Shown here in pieces: positions 8,655-18,576 of a stretch of DNA of 64,000 nucleotides. Within the stretch, counting starts at the first letter, position 1. Each line of letters opens with the position of its first letter. Source of the DNA: Rhizobiales bacterium SYSU XM002 (lineage in GTDB: Bacteria > Pseudomonadota > Alphaproteobacteria > Rhizobiales > Beijerinckiaceae); the NCBI GenBank assembly GCA_009846685.1, contig VWVY01000003.1, positions 310,001-374,000 of the forward strand, in the 5' to 3' direction. The position numbers and the translations under genes are program-made. The notes beneath the pieces were generated by a model, which had not been told where the DNA came from, did no database searches, and saw nothing but the letters and a program-made list of their open reading frames with translations.

Positions 8655-11351
8655 ATGTCGCTCGACAGCTTCAAGTGCCGCAAGGAACTCAAGGTCGATG
8701 GCAAGACCTATACCTATTATTCGCTTCCCGAAGCCGAGAAGAACGGCCTCAAGGGCGTCTCGCAGCTCCCCTACTCGATGAAGGTACTGCTCGAGAACCT
8801 GCTGCGCAACGAGGATGGCCGCTCGGTCACCAAGGCCGACATCGAGAATTTCTCGGGCTGGCTCACCGACAAGGGCAAGGCCGGCAAGGAAATCGGCTTC
8901 CGCCCGGCGCGCGTGCTGATGCAGGACTTCACCGGCGTTCCGGCGGTGGTCGATCTCGCCGCGATGCGCGACGGCATGGAGACCCTTGGCGGCGATCCGA
9001 ACAAGATCAACCCGCTCGTTCCGGTCGATCTCGTCATCGACCACTCGGTCATCGTCGATGAATTCGGCACCCCCAAGGCCTTCGAGCGCAACGTCGAGCT
9101 TGAATACGAGCGCAACGAGGAGCGCTACAACTTCCTCAAGTGGGGTCAGGGCGCCTTCGCGAATTTCCGCGTCGTGCCGCCGGGCACCGGCATCTGCCAC
9201 CAGGTCAACACCGAATATCTTGCCCAGACCGTCTGGACCAAGCGCGATGCCGACGGCTCGACGCTCGCTTACCCGGACACGCTCGTCGGCACCGACAGCC
9301 ACACCACCATGGTCAACGGCCTTGCCGTTCTCGGCTGGGGCGTGGGTGGCATCGAGGCCGAGGCCGCGATGCTCGGCCAGCCGCAGTCGATGCTGCTGCC
9401 GGAAGTCATCGGCTTCGAGCTTTCGGGCAAGCTCAACGAGGGCGTCACCGCGACCGACCTCGTGCTCACCGTTACCCAGATGCTGCGCAAGAAGGGCGTC
9501 GTCGGCAAGTTCGTCGAGTTCTTCGGCCCCGGCCTCGACAACCTCTCGCTCTCCGACCGCGCGACCATCGCCAACATGGGGCCTGAATACGGCGCGACCT
9601 GTGGCTTCTTCCCCTGCGATGGCGAGACCGTGAAATACCTGCGCGAAACCGGCCGCGACGCCGACCGCGTGGCGCTCACCGACGCCTACTGCAAGGCGCA
9701 GGGTCTCTACCGCGAGAAGGGCGCGGCGAACCCGGTGTTCACCGATACGCTCTCCCTCGACCTGTCGACGGTTCTGCCGTCGATGGCCGGCCCGAAGCGC
9801 CCGGAAGGCCGCGTCGCGCTCACCGATATCGCCTCGACCTTCGCGACCGCGCTTGCCGGCGACTACAAGAAGGCCGGAGACGAGGCCCGCACCGCCAAGG
9901 TCGACGGCCGCGATTTCGAGCTGCGTCACGGTGATGTCGTGATCGCCGCGATCACCTCCTGCACCAACACCTCGAACCCGAGCGTTCTGATCGGCGCGGG
10001 CCTGCTCGCCCGTAATGCCGTGGCCAAGGGCCTGAAGCAGAAGCCCTGGGTGAAGACCTCCCTCGCACCTGGATCGCAGGTTGTGGCGGAATATCTCGCC
10101 AACGCCGGCCTGCAGAAGGATCTCGATGCGCTCGGGTTCAACCTTGTCGGCTTCGGCTGCACCACCTGCATCGGCAACTCGGGCCCGCTGCCGGCGGAAA
10201 TCTCGAAGTCGATCAACGAGAACGGCATCATCGCCGCCGCCGTGCTCTCGGGTAACCGCAACTTCGAAGGCCGCGTCTCGCCGGACGTTCAGGCGAACTA
10301 CCTCGCCTCGCCGATGCTCGTCGTCTCCTACGCGCTCGCCGGTTCCGTGACCCGCGATCTCACCAAGGAGCCGCTGGGTATGGGCTCGGACGGCCAGCCC
10401 GTCTACCTCAAGGACATCTGGCCGACGAGCCAGGAGATCCAGGACTACATCCGCAAGAACGTCACCCGCGAACTTTTCGCCTCGAAGTACGCCGATGTCT
10501 TCAAGGGCGACGTACACTGGCAGGGCGTAAAGTCCTCCACGGGCCTGACCTATTCGTGGAACTCGGGCTCGACCTACGTGCAGAACCCGCCCTATTTCCA
10601 GGGCATCTCCAAAACCCCGAAGCCGGTCGAGAACATCAAGAACGCGCGTATCCTCGCCCTCTTCGGCGACAAGATCACGACCGACCACATCTCGCCCGCA
10701 GGGTCGATCAAGGCGGCCTCGCCGGCTGGTGAATATCTGCTCGAGCGCCAGGTGCGCCCGGCGGACTTCAATCAGTACGGCACCCGCCGCGGCAACCACG
10801 AAGTCATGATGCGCGGTACCTTTGCCAACATCCGCATCAAGAATTTCGCGGTGAAGGATGCAGAGGGCAACACCCCGGAAGGCGGCTACGCCATCCACTA
10901 CCCCTCGGGCGACAAGATGTTCATCTACGACGCCGCCATGCGTTACGAAGCCGAAAAGGTGCCGCTGGTTGTCCTCGCCGGCGTCGAATACGGCAACGGC
11001 TCGTCGCGTGACTGGGCGGCGAAGGGCACCGCGCTCCTTGGCGTCAAGGCGGTGATCGCGCAGAGCTTCGAGCGCATCCACCGCTCGAACCTCGTCGGCA
11101 TGGGCATCGTCCCCTTCGTGTTCGAGGAAGGCACCTCGTGGCAGACCCTTGGCCTCAAGGGCGACGAGACCGTCTCGATCGATGGCCTGACTTCGGTGCA
11201 GCCGCGCCAGAAGATGAAGGCGACGATCACCCGCGCCGACGGCACTTCGTTCGAGGTCCCGATCCTGTGCCGCATCGATACGCTCGACGAGATCGAGTAT
11301 TTCAAGAACGGCGGCATCCTGCACTACGTGCTGCGCCAACTCGCGGCCTGA
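8655..11351 (+). CDS. acnA: Aconitate hydratase A (aconitase)
   Basis: Aconitase isomerises citrate to isocitrate in the TCA cycle with a [4Fe-4S] cluster. The 898-residue protein has the three cluster ligands Cys436 (TSCTNTSNP), Cys502 and Cys505 (GCTTCIGNSG), plus DSHTTMVNG and SSRDWAAKGT. The ATG at 8655 is preferred to an in-frame TTG at 8646 because MSLDSFKCRKEL matches the usual AcnA N-terminus and GAGGA lies 10 nt upstream. A hairpin terminator follows at 11376. Antisense frames over this gene are open but are only codon-bias shadows. Confidence 0.98.
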   Translation: MSLDSFKCRKELKVDGKTYTYYSLPEAEKNGLKGVSQLPYSMKVLLENLLRNEDGRSVTKADIENFSGWLTDKGKAGKEIGFRPARVLMQDFTGVPAVVDLAAMRDGMETLGGDPNKINPLVPVDLVIDHSVIVDEFGTPKAFERNVELEYERNEERYNFLKWGQGAFANFRVVPPGTGICHQVNTEYLAQTVWTKRDADGSTLAYPDTLVGTDSHTTMVNGLAVLGWGVGGIEAEAAMLGQPQSMLLPEVIGFELSGKLNEGVTATDLVLTVTQMLRKKGVVGKFVEFFGPGLDNLSLSDRATIANMGPEYGATCGFFPCDGETVKYLRETGRDADRVALTDAYCKAQGLYREKGAANPVFTDTLSLDLSTVLPSMAGPKRPEGRVALTDIASTFATALAGDYKKAGDEARTAKVDGRDFELRHGDVVIAAITSCTNTSNPSVLIGAGLLARNAVAKGLKQKPWVKTSLAPGSQVVAEYLANAGLQKDLDALGFNLVGFGCTTCIGNSGPLPAEISKSINENGIIAAAVLSGNRNFEGRVSPDVQANYLASPMLVVSYALAGSVTRDLTKEPLGMGSDGQPVYLKDIWPTSQEIQDYIRKNVTRELFASKYADVFKGDVHWQGVKSSTGLTYSWNSGSTYVQNPPYFQGISKTPKPVENIKNARILALFGDKITTDHISPAGSIKAASPAGEYLLERQVRPADFNQYGTRRGNHEVMMRGTFANIRIKNFAVKDAEGNTPEGGYAIHYPSGDKMFIYDAAMRYEAEKVPLVVLAGVEYGNGSSRDWAAKGTALLGVKAVIAQSFERIHRSNLVGMGIVPFVFEEGTSWQTLGLKGDETVSIDGLTSVQPRQKMKATITRADGTSFEVPILCRIDTLDEIEYFKNGGILHYVLRQLAA

Positions 11352-11375
11352 GCGGGCGAGACCCGTAAATCATCG

Positions 11376-11410
11376 AACGCCGCGGGGGCAACCTCGCGGC
11401 GTTTCCGTTT
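11376..11410 (+). terminator. Rho-independent terminator after acnA
   Basis: A 9-bp perfect stem (AACGCCGCG at 11376-11384 with CGCGGCGTT at 11395-11403) closes a 10-nt loop and runs into TTTCCGTTT. It begins 24 nt after the acnA stop and separates acnA from the DUF1223 gene. Confidence 0.8.
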
Positions 11411-11492
11411 CTACACTTGCTTGTGATTGGTCATTGATCTGGAAATGGCGTTTGGATCAAATTCGAAACGTTTTTCTCGTAATGTGAAGGCC

Positions 11493-12239
11493 ATGAACCT
11501 CGATCGCCGTCTCTTTTCCTGCCTTGCCGCCAGCGCGGTTTTCGCGCCGGGCCTTGCGCGCGCGCAGGCTGGTGGCGCCCCGACTGTCGTGGAACTGTTC
11601 ACCTCGCAAGGCTGTTCTTCCTGTCCGCCGGCCGATGCGCTGATGGTGGAACTGGCGAAGGAACAGGGGATGATTCCGCTGACCTTCCCAGTCACGATCT
11701 GGGATTATCTCGGTTGGCGCGACACGCTCGCGCAAGCCGAGTTCACCCGCCGCCAGAAGGCGTATGCATCGAGCGTCGCCGGCAAACGCGTCTATACGCC
11801 GCAGGCGATCGTCAATGGTGGCGCATCCTGCGTCGGCTCGGATTTCAGTGCGATCGTCAAGCTCAAGGGCACAACCCGCCCTGCCGGCGAAACGCGCGTC
11901 CGGATCGAGACCTCGAACGACGGCTGGCTTATATCAGCACAGATCGCCGTGAGTGCGGACAAGGCCCATTTGCTGATTCTCCCCCTTTCCTCGCGCGAGA
12001 CCGTGCCGATCGGCCGCGGCGAGAACTCCGGCCGTACCATCACCTACGCCAACGTCGTGCGGGCGATCCGCGACCTCGGCGAGGTGAGACCGGGTTACCG
12101 TCAGGTCCCGGTACGCCGGGCGGATATGGCCGAGGAGCAGGCCGATGGCTTTGCCGTGCTGATCCAGTCCGGCGGATCGGATGCGCCGGGTGCGATCCTC
12201 GCGGCGGCCATGGTCAGCCCGGATGGCGTCAAGGCCTGA
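11493..12239 (+). CDS. DUF1223 family thioredoxin-like secreted protein
   Basis: A 248-residue protein with a signal peptide (LDRRLFSCLAASAVFAPGLARAQA). The DUF1223 core VVELFTSQGCSSCPPAD carries a CxxC pair at Cys41/Cys44, and IWDYLGWRDTLA and VYTPQAIVNG follow as in the family. The CxxC and fold suggest a periplasmic thiol-redox role, but no function is established for the family. An in-frame upstream start at 11427 would spoil the signal peptide, so the ATG at 11493 after GTGAAGG was chosen. Confidence 0.85.
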   Translation: MNLDRRLFSCLAASAVFAPGLARAQAGGAPTVVELFTSQGCSSCPPADALMVELAKEQGMIPLTFPVTIWDYLGWRDTLAQAEFTRRQKAYASSVAGKRVYTPQAIVNGGASCVGSDFSAIVKLKGTTRPAGETRVRIETSNDGWLISAQIAVSADKAHLLILPLSSRETVPIGRGENSGRTITYANVVRAIRDLGEVRPGYRQVPVRRADMAEEQADGFAVLIQSGGSDAPGAILAAAMVSPDGVKA

Positions 12240-12270
12240 TCGCCTAACTTCCCGCCGTCCTTTCGCAAAA

Positions 12271-14010
12271 CTAGTATCCGACCGCCGCAGTGCCGCGCTG
12301 ACGCGGGTCTGACGCGCCCTCGAGCCCGTTTTTCGTCACCATGATCGAATTCGCCGAACCGCTCGTTCGTCCCGGCTGCACGCGGTGCCCTCTGTCGAGC
12401 AACAATTTGACCGTATCGGGCGACAGGCCCTGCTCGATCACGAGAGCATCCGGCAGCCATTGGTGATGAATCCGCGGTGCAGCGACCGCCTCGGCAATGT
12501 TCATGCCGAAATCCGTGACATTGACCACAACCTGCAACACGGTGGTGATGATGCGGCTGCCGCCGGGTGATCCGGTAACGAGAAACGGCTTGCCGTCCCT
12601 GAACAGGATTGTCGGCGTCATCGAGGAGAGCGGCCGTGCACCGGGATGCGCGGAATTGGCGTCGCCCCCGACGAGTCCGTAGGCGTTCTGCGCCCCAGCC
12701 TTGGCCGAGAAATCGTCCATCTCGTTGTTCATCAGCACGCCGGTGCCGGGCGCGACCATGCCCATGCCGTAGGAGAAGTTGAGCGTATAGGTGTTGGCGA
12801 CGGCGTTGCCCTCGGCATCAACGACCGAATAATGCGTCGTCTGGTCGCTTTCGTAAGGCAGCGGATTCCCCGCTTTGATCTCGTCCGCGCGCCGCGCGCG
12901 ATCAAGGGAAATCGCGAGGCGAAGGGTCTCGGCGTATTTCTTCGAAGTGAGCCCCTTCTCCGGCACCTTCACGCGATCGGGATCGCCAAGGAAGGTCGCC
13001 CGGTCGGCATAGGCCGGCTTCATCGCCTCTGCCATCAGGTGCAGGCTCGCAGCGCTGCCCGCACCGAGCTTGGTCAGGTCAAAGCCTTCCAGAATGTTGA
13101 GAATCTGTACGAGATGCACCCCGCCGGACGATGGCGGCGGCATCGAGGCGATGTCGTAACCGCGATAGCTGCCCTTCACCGGTGCGCGGATCACGGCGCG
13201 ATAGGCGGCAAGGTCCGCCTCGGTCATCACGCCGCCGACGGCACGCACAGAATCCGCGATCGCGGCGGCAATACGCCCGGTGTAGAACCGGTCCGGTCCA
13301 CCCTTGGCAATGTCCTCCAGCGTGCCGGCGAGATCGGCCTGCACCAACCGATCACCGACAGCGAGCGGCTTGCCACCCTTGAGAAAAATCGCTGCGCTTG
13401 CGGGATGGCGTGTGAACTTCACGACAGCACCCGGCAGCGAATCGGCAAGATCGTCCTCGACATCGAACCCCTCGCGCGCAAGGCGGATGGCCGGCTCGAT
13501 GAGTTGGGCAAGGGTCAGCTTGCCGGAACCGTATTTCTCATGCGCGAGCGCGAGCCCCCGCACCGTGCCCGGCACCCCGACCGACAGTCCAGAATCGCGC
13601 GATTTCGCCGGATCGGGCTTTCCGTCCGGCCCGAGGAACATGTCGCGGCTTGCGGCGGCCGGCGCAGTCTCGCGATAGTCGATGGCAATCGTCTCGCCCG
13701 TTTTCGCGAGATGGACGAGCATGAATCCACCGCCGCCGAGATTGCCGGCGCGCGGCAGCGTCACCGCGAGCGCGAAGCCGACCGCGACCGCCGCATCGAC
13801 GGCATTGCCGCCGCGCCGGAGGATGTCGACGCCAACGGCGCTTGCCCGCCGCTCCTGGCTCGACACCATGCCGTTTCGCGCGAGAACTGGCAGCAACCGT
13901 GCATCCGCCGAGAGGATCGGCGCCGGCGCGGCAGGTGCGACTGTCTGCGCCAGAGCGGGTGAGGCAGCCATCGCGGCAAGCGCAATGGCAGGCAGAAGCG
14001 GAAAGCGCAT
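12271..14010 (-). CDS. ggt: Gamma-glutamyltransferase (glutathione hydrolase)
   Basis: A periplasmic Ntn-hydrolase that cleaves the gamma-glutamyl bond of glutathione and related compounds. The 579-residue precursor has a signal peptide (LLPAIALAAMAASPALAQ) and matches GGT throughout: GGNAVDAAVAVGFAL, NLGGGGFMLVH, the self-cleavage/nucleophile Thr392 in QTTHYSVVD, and GSPGGSRII. Autocleavage before Thr392 would give large and small subunits. The ATG at 14010 follows CCGGAG; the frame extends further upstream but lacks a signal-like start. The divergent neighbour is a LysE-type exporter. Confidence 0.95.
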   Translation of the reverse strand: MRFPLLPAIALAAMAASPALAQTVAPAAPAPILSADARLLPVLARNGMVSSQERRASAVGVDILRRGGNAVDAAVAVGFALAVTLPRAGNLGGGGFMLVHLAKTGETIAIDYRETAPAAASRDMFLGPDGKPDPAKSRDSGLSVGVPGTVRGLALAHEKYGSGKLTLAQLIEPAIRLAREGFDVEDDLADSLPGAVVKFTRHPASAAIFLKGGKPLAVGDRLVQADLAGTLEDIAKGGPDRFYTGRIAAAIADSVRAVGGVMTEADLAAYRAVIRAPVKGSYRGYDIASMPPPSSGGVHLVQILNILEGFDLTKLGAGSAASLHLMAEAMKPAYADRATFLGDPDRVKVPEKGLTSKKYAETLRLAISLDRARRADEIKAGNPLPYESDQTTHYSVVDAEGNAVANTYTLNFSYGMGMVAPGTGVLMNNEMDDFSAKAGAQNAYGLVGGDANSAHPGARPLSSMTPTILFRDGKPFLVTGSPGGSRIITTVLQVVVNVTDFGMNIAEAVAAPRIHHQWLPDALVIEQGLSPDTVKLLLDRGHRVQPGRTSGSANSIMVTKNGLEGASDPRQRGTAAVGY

Positions 14011-14161
14011 CGAAATTCTCCGGAAAGACGAAGTTGGCCCGAGGCTAGCAGACCCGCAGCGCCTGTCGATGCCCCCGATGCTCCCGGTCCCGATCATCGC
14101 TTGATCGTGATCGCACGGCGCGTTAGCCATGAGACCCTCCCTCTCCACTGCCGGAGCCGCG

Positions 14162-14818
14162 ATGTCCTACCCAGCCCTCTCGTTTCTGCCCGATGGGCCG
14201 ACGATGATCGCCTATTCGATCGCCTGCACGATCCTGTTCATCACACCGGGGCCGGACATGAGTTTCTTCCTCGCGAAAACCGTTCAGGGCGGGCGCAAGG
14301 CAGGCATCGCGGCGATGAGCGGGGCCTGCGTCGGCAATGTCGTGCATTCGCTAGCCGCCGCCTTCGGCCTCTCGGCGCTGATAGCAGCCTCCGCCACGGC
14401 CTTCTCGGCGGTGAAGATCGTCGGTGCGCTCTACCTCCTGTGGATGGCCTACGATGCCATCCGCCACGGCTCTGCGCTCAACCTCGCGAGCGCGGAAGCG
14501 AAACCGCCGTCGCTGTCGCGAACGTTCATGCAGGGTATTGCGGTCAACCTGACAAACCCGAAGATCATCCTGTTCTTCCTGACCTTCCTGCCGCAATTCA
14601 TCACGGCTGGCGACCCGAACGCGCAAGGCAAGCTGTTCTTTCTTGGCGTTTATTTCGTCGTGTTCGCCTTCCCGATGGCGATCGGCCTTATCCTCGTTGC
14701 CGAACGCTTCATCGGCGCGTTGAAGCGCAATCCCGGCATGATGCGGGTCATGGATTATACTTTCGCGGGCGTATTCGGCTTCTTCGCCGTGCAGGTGCTC
14801 AGGACGCAGAGCCGGTAA
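14162..14818 (+). CDS. LysE/RhtB family amino-acid exporter
   Basis: A 218-residue, six-helix membrane exporter of the LysE/RhtB superfamily. The signature FITPGPDMSFFLAKTVQGGRKAGIAAMSG is in the first third and LTNPKIILFFLTFLPQF in the middle. Family members export lysine, arginine, homoserine, threonine or related metabolites; the substrate cannot be assigned. The ATG at 14162 is preferred over 14129 because CCGGAG lies 5 nt upstream. The stop abuts the opposite gene's stop without a spacer. Confidence 0.88.
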   Translation: MSYPALSFLPDGPTMIAYSIACTILFITPGPDMSFFLAKTVQGGRKAGIAAMSGACVGNVVHSLAAAFGLSALIAASATAFSAVKIVGALYLLWMAYDAIRHGSALNLASAEAKPPSLSRTFMQGIAVNLTNPKIILFFLTFLPQFITAGDPNAQGKLFFLGVYFVVFAFPMAIGLILVAERFIGALKRNPGMMRVMDYTFAGVFGFFAVQVLRTQSR

Positions 14819-15667
14819 TCAGTCCGTCGAGCGCATCGCGGTCGCGAATTCCGGCAGGTGCGGCGAGGACCAGCCCTCAACCTCCCGTGCAGGCTTGGCC
14901 TTGACCGGTGAGACGGCGAAATTGCCGGTCCATTTCAGCGCCTTGTAATCGAAACCAGCCTCGATCGTCGGCTTCACGACAGAGAAATAGGGCGAAATAT
15001 CGAAATCGCGTGGTGCATAGAGCGAATGATGGCGGATGTGCAGGATCTCGCGCCGGGCGTAGCGGGAGCGGATCTTCTTGCGCTCCGAGACATTCTCGAC
15101 GCGTGGCAGGATCGGGTAGCGCACGGAGGCAAACGCTTCCGCAATCAAGGTCGAGCAGATCGCGCGGCTCGGATCGCCCGAGCCGAGCGCCAGCATGCGG
15201 CGGCGATACCGCGCGGGAATCGGCACGGGAACGAGGAAGCGAGCGAGGTCGAGCACGTTCTTGATATCGTATTCGAGGCCGATACGCTGCTTGAGAAAGC
15301 CGATCACACGAGCCTGATCCTCAGGCTTCAAGGCGGTCGGCCGGCAGATGCGCACATGGCAATCGCGATACTTCGAGAGCGGGGAGGTAACCACACCCTC
15401 GGTCATTTCCGCTTCGATCAACACATGCGGCTCGCCATCAGGCTCGCGCTTGCCAAGACAATCGCCGACATAGATCGCCGAATGCGACCAGGTAGACTGG
15501 GTGAGATACTTGATGACGGAAGAGACCCGGTTGTTGCCCTCGACGAGGATGACATCCGCCGGCTTCAGCACCGCGCGCAGAATGTCGAAATCCGGCGTCG
15601 TGGCCGGCGAATAGCCCTTGAGGGGCTTTTCAAGAAACTGGGCGATAAAGCGACCGACAAGGTTCAT
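14819..15667 (-). CDS. YiiX/YebB-like permuted papain-fold (C92) protein
   Basis: A 282-residue protein resembling the permuted NlpC/P60-like papain fold of YaeF/YiiX. It has an N-terminal PADVILVEG strand, the histidine motif TWSHSAIYVG (His62), an acidic LIEAEM segment and the cysteine motif ICSTLIAEAF (Cys171) on the C-terminal side, the reverse of the classical papain order. These make a plausible Cys-His-Glu site for an amidase or thioesterase acting on lipids or peptides. No secretion signal is evident. Substrate unknown; the assignment is by motif order and inference. Confidence 0.7.
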   Translation of the reverse strand: MNLVGRFIAQFLEKPLKGYSPATTPDFDILRAVLKPADVILVEGNNRVSSVIKYLTQSTWSHSAIYVGDCLGKREPDGEPHVLIEAEMTEGVVTSPLSKYRDCHVRICRPTALKPEDQARVIGFLKQRIGLEYDIKNVLDLARFLVPVPIPARYRRRMLALGSGDPSRAICSTLIAEAFASVRYPILPRVENVSERKKIRSRYARREILHIRHHSLYAPRDFDISPYFSVVKPTIEAGFDYKALKWTGNFAVSPVKAKPAREVEGWSSPHLPEFATAMRSTD

Positions 15668-15803
15668 GTTCCGCGCTCCCCTTCCTCCTTTGATGGAAGC
15701 CTAGCGAGGGGAACGTTACGAAATCGGGCGCAATAGCGCGGTGCGCCGGCGCGCACCATGCCGAATTGATTTTAACTTTACGGAATTCTGAATCCGCGCG
15801 GGC

Positions 15804-17021
15804 TCAGTCGGCGCCGAGCGCGAGCTGTTCCTCCAGCATCAGCCGGGCGCGAGCGCGCATCTTCTCGGTATCGCTCTTGAGCTGACCGCAGGCGGCGAGA
15901 ATGTCGCGCCCGCGCGGCGTGCGGATCGGCGAGGCGTAGCCCGCATCGAAGATCACTTCCGAGAACTGCTCGATCTGCGCCCAGTCCGAGCATTCGTAAA
16001 TGGTGCCCGGCCAAGGATTGAACGGGATGAGGTTGATCTTCGCATGCACGCCGCGCAGCAGCTTCACCAGCGCGCGCGCCTCGGCGAGGCTGTCGTTGAC
16101 GCCCTTGAGCATGACGTACTCGAAGGTGATGCGCCGTGCGTTGGAGGCACCGGGATAATCCCTGCAGGCCTTCAGCAATTCGGCGATCGGGTACTTCTTG
16201 TTGATCGGCACCAAAACGTCGCGCAGCGGATCGTTGGTCGCGTGCAGCGAGATCGCGAGTGCCGCGCCGGTCTCCTCACCGAGGCGATGGATTTCCGGCA
16301 CAACGCCGGAGGTCGAGACTGTCACGCGGCGCTTGGAGAGTTGCAGCCCTTCCGGATCGGTCAGCACACCGATGGCGTCGCGGACATTCTCGTAGTTGTA
16401 GAGCGGCTCGCCCATGCCCATGAAGACGATGTTCGACACGAACCGCCCGCCATCATCCGGCACGAACGCGCCTTCCGGCGGCGTGCGACCGGGATAATCG
16501 CCGAGCCGATCGCGCGCGACAACGACCTGTGCCACGATTTCCCAAGCCTCGAGATTGCGCACGAGCTTCTGCGTCCCGGTGTGGCAGAACGAGCAATTAA
16601 GCGTGCAACCGACCTGAGAGGAAACGCAGAGTGTGCCGCGGTCCCGCTCAGGGATATAGACGCATTCGACCTCGGCGCCCCGGTCGTGCGGGCCCTTCGA
16701 GGGCATCCGCAGCACCCATTTGCGCGTGCCGTCGTTCGAGACCTGCTCGCGGACGATTTCCGGCCGCGCGAGCGTCGCGACGGCATCGAGCCTGGCGTGA
16801 AGCGCGCGGGCGACATTGGTCATTTCGGCAAATTCACGGGCCCCGCGCACGTAGATCCAGTGCCAGAGTTGCGCGACACGCATCCGGATCTCCTTGTCCG
16901 GTACGCCGATGCCGCGCAGGAAATCGGCCAGCGCTGCGCGCGGCATCCCGACGAGGCTCGGCCTGGCTATCGCCAGCCCCTCGATCGGAGATGAGGCGGA
17001 AAGGGGTGCGATCTCGTTCAA
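15804..17021 (-). CDS. rlmN: Dual-specificity 23S rRNA/tRNA adenine-C2 methyltransferase RlmN
   Basis: A radical-SAM enzyme that methylates C2 of A2503 in 23S rRNA and A37 in some tRNAs. The 405-residue protein has the cluster triad Cys139-X3-Cys143-X2-Cys146 in [13 protein letters not shown]. The two mechanistic cysteines correspond to Cys132 (LCVSSQ) and Cys378 (AACGQL). An HTH-like N-terminal domain ([24 protein letters not shown]) is also typical. It starts 10 nt after the IalB-like gene, so the two may share a transcript. Confidence 0.97.
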   Translation of the reverse strand: MNEIAPLSASSPIEGLAIARPSLVGMPRAALADFLRGIGVPDKEIRMRVAQLWHWIYVRGAREFAEMTNVARALHARLDAVATLARPEIVREQVSNDGTRKWVLRMPSKGPHDRGAEVECVYIPERDRGTLCVSSQVGCTLNCSFCHTGTQKLVRNLEAWEIVAQVVVARDRLGDYPGRTPPEGAFVPDDGGRFVSNIVFMGMGEPLYNYENVRDAIGVLTDPEGLQLSKRRVTVSTSGVVPEIHRLGEETGAALAISLHATNDPLRDVLVPINKKYPIAELLKACRDYPGASNARRITFEYVMLKGVNDSLAEARALVKLLRGVHAKINLIPFNPWPGTIYECSDWAQIEQFSEVIFDAGYASPIRTPRGRDILAACGQLKSDTEKMRARARLMLEEQLALGAD

Positions 17022-17031
17022 ATGCCAGGCC

Positions 17032-17628
17032 TCACGGGCATTCCTTGGCGACAGCTTCGAGTGCCTTGGTCAACCCGTTCATCGAGTAGCGGTCAGAGGT
17101 CTCGTTGCCGCGTGCCGAGGTTACCTTCACCGTGATCGTCGAGGCCTTTTTCATGGCGTCGAGCACCTGCGCTTCCTGGGCCGGGTTCTTGAGGAAGGCG
17201 CTTTCTCCCGCACCGACGATCACGAAGGTCGTCGAGCCGATGATGAGCTGGTCTTCCTGTCCGGCCTTGGGAGAAAAGCCCATCTTGAATGCAATCTCGT
17301 TGCGGGCGCCGTCCGCCATGCGGCTCGAGATAAAGAGATAGCCGGGATCGCGCTTGAGCTTCGCCGGCAGCCGTTGATTGGGTTGCGCCAAGGCATAACA
17401 GACCTTGGCCTTGTCCTTGCCCGTTGTCAGCGCTTTCCAGTCGCCGAAGGTGCCGATCAGGAAGGTCTGCGCACCGCCGGCGGCCTTCGCTTCGGCCTTG
17501 GCCGGCTCCTTCTTGGCGGCAGCCTGCTTCTTTTTCGCCTGCTGCGCCTCCGCCGGTAATGCTCCGAGTGCGGTCACCCCGATGAGGGCGGAAAGAAGAG
17601 CCGGAACAAGTTTCCGGTGCGAGGGCAT
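17032..17628 (-). CDS. Invasion-associated locus B (IalB)-like periplasmic protein
   Basis: A 198-residue secreted protein of the IalB family (named after Bartonella) with signal peptide [24 protein letters not shown] Lys/Ala-rich linker ([21 protein letters not shown]) leads to a compact domain ([33 protein letters not shown]). In free-living Hyphomicrobiales such proteins are common and not evidence of invasion; the molecular role is unknown. The ATG at 17628 is preferred because the 50 residues encoded upstream lack any signal-like character. Gene order places it before rlmN. Confidence 0.82.
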   Translation of the reverse strand: MPSHRKLVPALLSALIGVTALGALPAEAQQAKKKQAAAKKEPAKAEAKAAGGAQTFLIGTFGDWKALTTGKDKAKVCYALAQPNQRLPAKLKRDPGYLFISSRMADGARNEIAFKMGFSPKAGQEDQLIIGSTTFVIVGAGESAFLKNPAQEAQVLDAMKKASTITVKVTSARGNETSDRYSMNGLTKALEAVAKECP

Positions 17629-17889
17629 GACAAACCGGTTCAACGCGAAGCATCCCTTGTTGTGTTTTTCGGCGGCGGCCGCCGGATCGATGCCAAACCT
17701 CGTGGTCTCTCGCCCGAAGCGAACACGAAATCCCGGAAGCATCAAGGAAATCCGAGCCGCATCAAGGCAATTTTCCATCGCATTGCAAGGCTGTTATGGC
17801 CTCAATGAGGCAATTTCACCCCGCGCGCTTCTCTTTGCCACCAGAACATAAGCCTGATCAAGCACCTTGGATCAAATCGCCGGCCCGTC

Positions 17890-18573
17890 GTGCCAGACAC
17901 CGAGGCTCGCACCGGACGACGATCCCGGCTAGCATGGAAGCGTCCCTGCTTCGCGCCCGCCGCGACAGAGGCAAGAGAAAATGCCGCGAGAGGAAAGCTC
18001 GACTTGCCGCCTGCCGACCACTGGGCCAGCCTGATGCGTGCCGTCGCCGAAAACCAGGATCGGACGGCGTTCACGGCAATTTTCGACCATTTCACGCCAA
18101 GGCTCGAGACCTTCCTCCGTCGCATGGGCCTTGATGCTGACGCGGCCGAGGAAGTGGCGCAGGATGTCATGGTGACGCTCTGGCGCAAGGCAATCCTGTT
18201 CGACCCCGCGAAATCGACGCTCTCGACCTGGCTTTACCGCATCGCGCGCAACCGGCGGATTGATTTCATGCGGCGGAACCGCACCGTTTCGGTCGATCCA
18301 CATTCGAAAATCTTCGCAGCGGGTATCGACGAGGCCGGATCCGATCTGATCCTCGAGGAAGCCCAACGCGACGACATCGTCCGGGCGCTGATTGCGACCC
18401 TGCCGGAGGAGCAGCGCGGCCTTCTGGTGCTCGCCTTCTATTCCGGCCTCAGCCACAGCGACATCGCCGCACGCGAGAACTTGCCGCTCGGCACGGTGAA
18501 GTCACGCCTGCGGCTTGCCTTCCAGCGCCTGAAACGCGGCCTGGAAGCGAGCGGCGTTGATTCGGTTCGGTAA
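17890..18573 (+). CDS. ECF-type RNA polymerase sigma factor
   Basis: A sigma-70 family factor with only regions 2 and 4. Region 2 runs from FTAIFDHFTPRLETFLRR to YRIARNRRIDFMRR (with AAEEVAQDVMVTLWRK), and region 4 contains ALIATLPEEQRGLLVLAFYSGLSHSDIAARENLPLGTVKSRLRLAFQRL. The frame opens with GTG at 17890; ATG at 18032 (MRAVAENQD) would give a tighter protein and is a realistic alternative. No anti-sigma gene (ChrR, NepR or FecR type) follows: the next gene is on the opposite strand. The region 2 pattern resembles the RpoE/ECF11 type, but the group assignment is uncertain. Confidence 0.85.
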   Translation: MPDTEARTGRRSRLAWKRPCFAPAATEARENAARGKLDLPPADHWASLMRAVAENQDRTAFTAIFDHFTPRLETFLRRMGLDADAAEEVAQDVMVTLWRKAILFDPAKSTLSTWLYRIARNRRIDFMRRNRTVSVDPHSKIFAAGIDEAGSDLILEEAQRDDIVRALIATLPEEQRGLLVLAFYSGLSHSDIAARENLPLGTVKSRLRLAFQRLKRGLEASGVDSVR

Positions 18574-18576
18574 GGC

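Noticed and set aside
8478-11339. 953-codon open frame on the minus strand opposite acnA
   Set aside because: It has no recognisable domains, is exactly antisense to a well-conserved gene and arises because GC-rich codon choice keeps the complementary frame open. The same holds for long frames opposite purH (32028-34358), gdhZ (27477-29003) and acsA (41674-43629).
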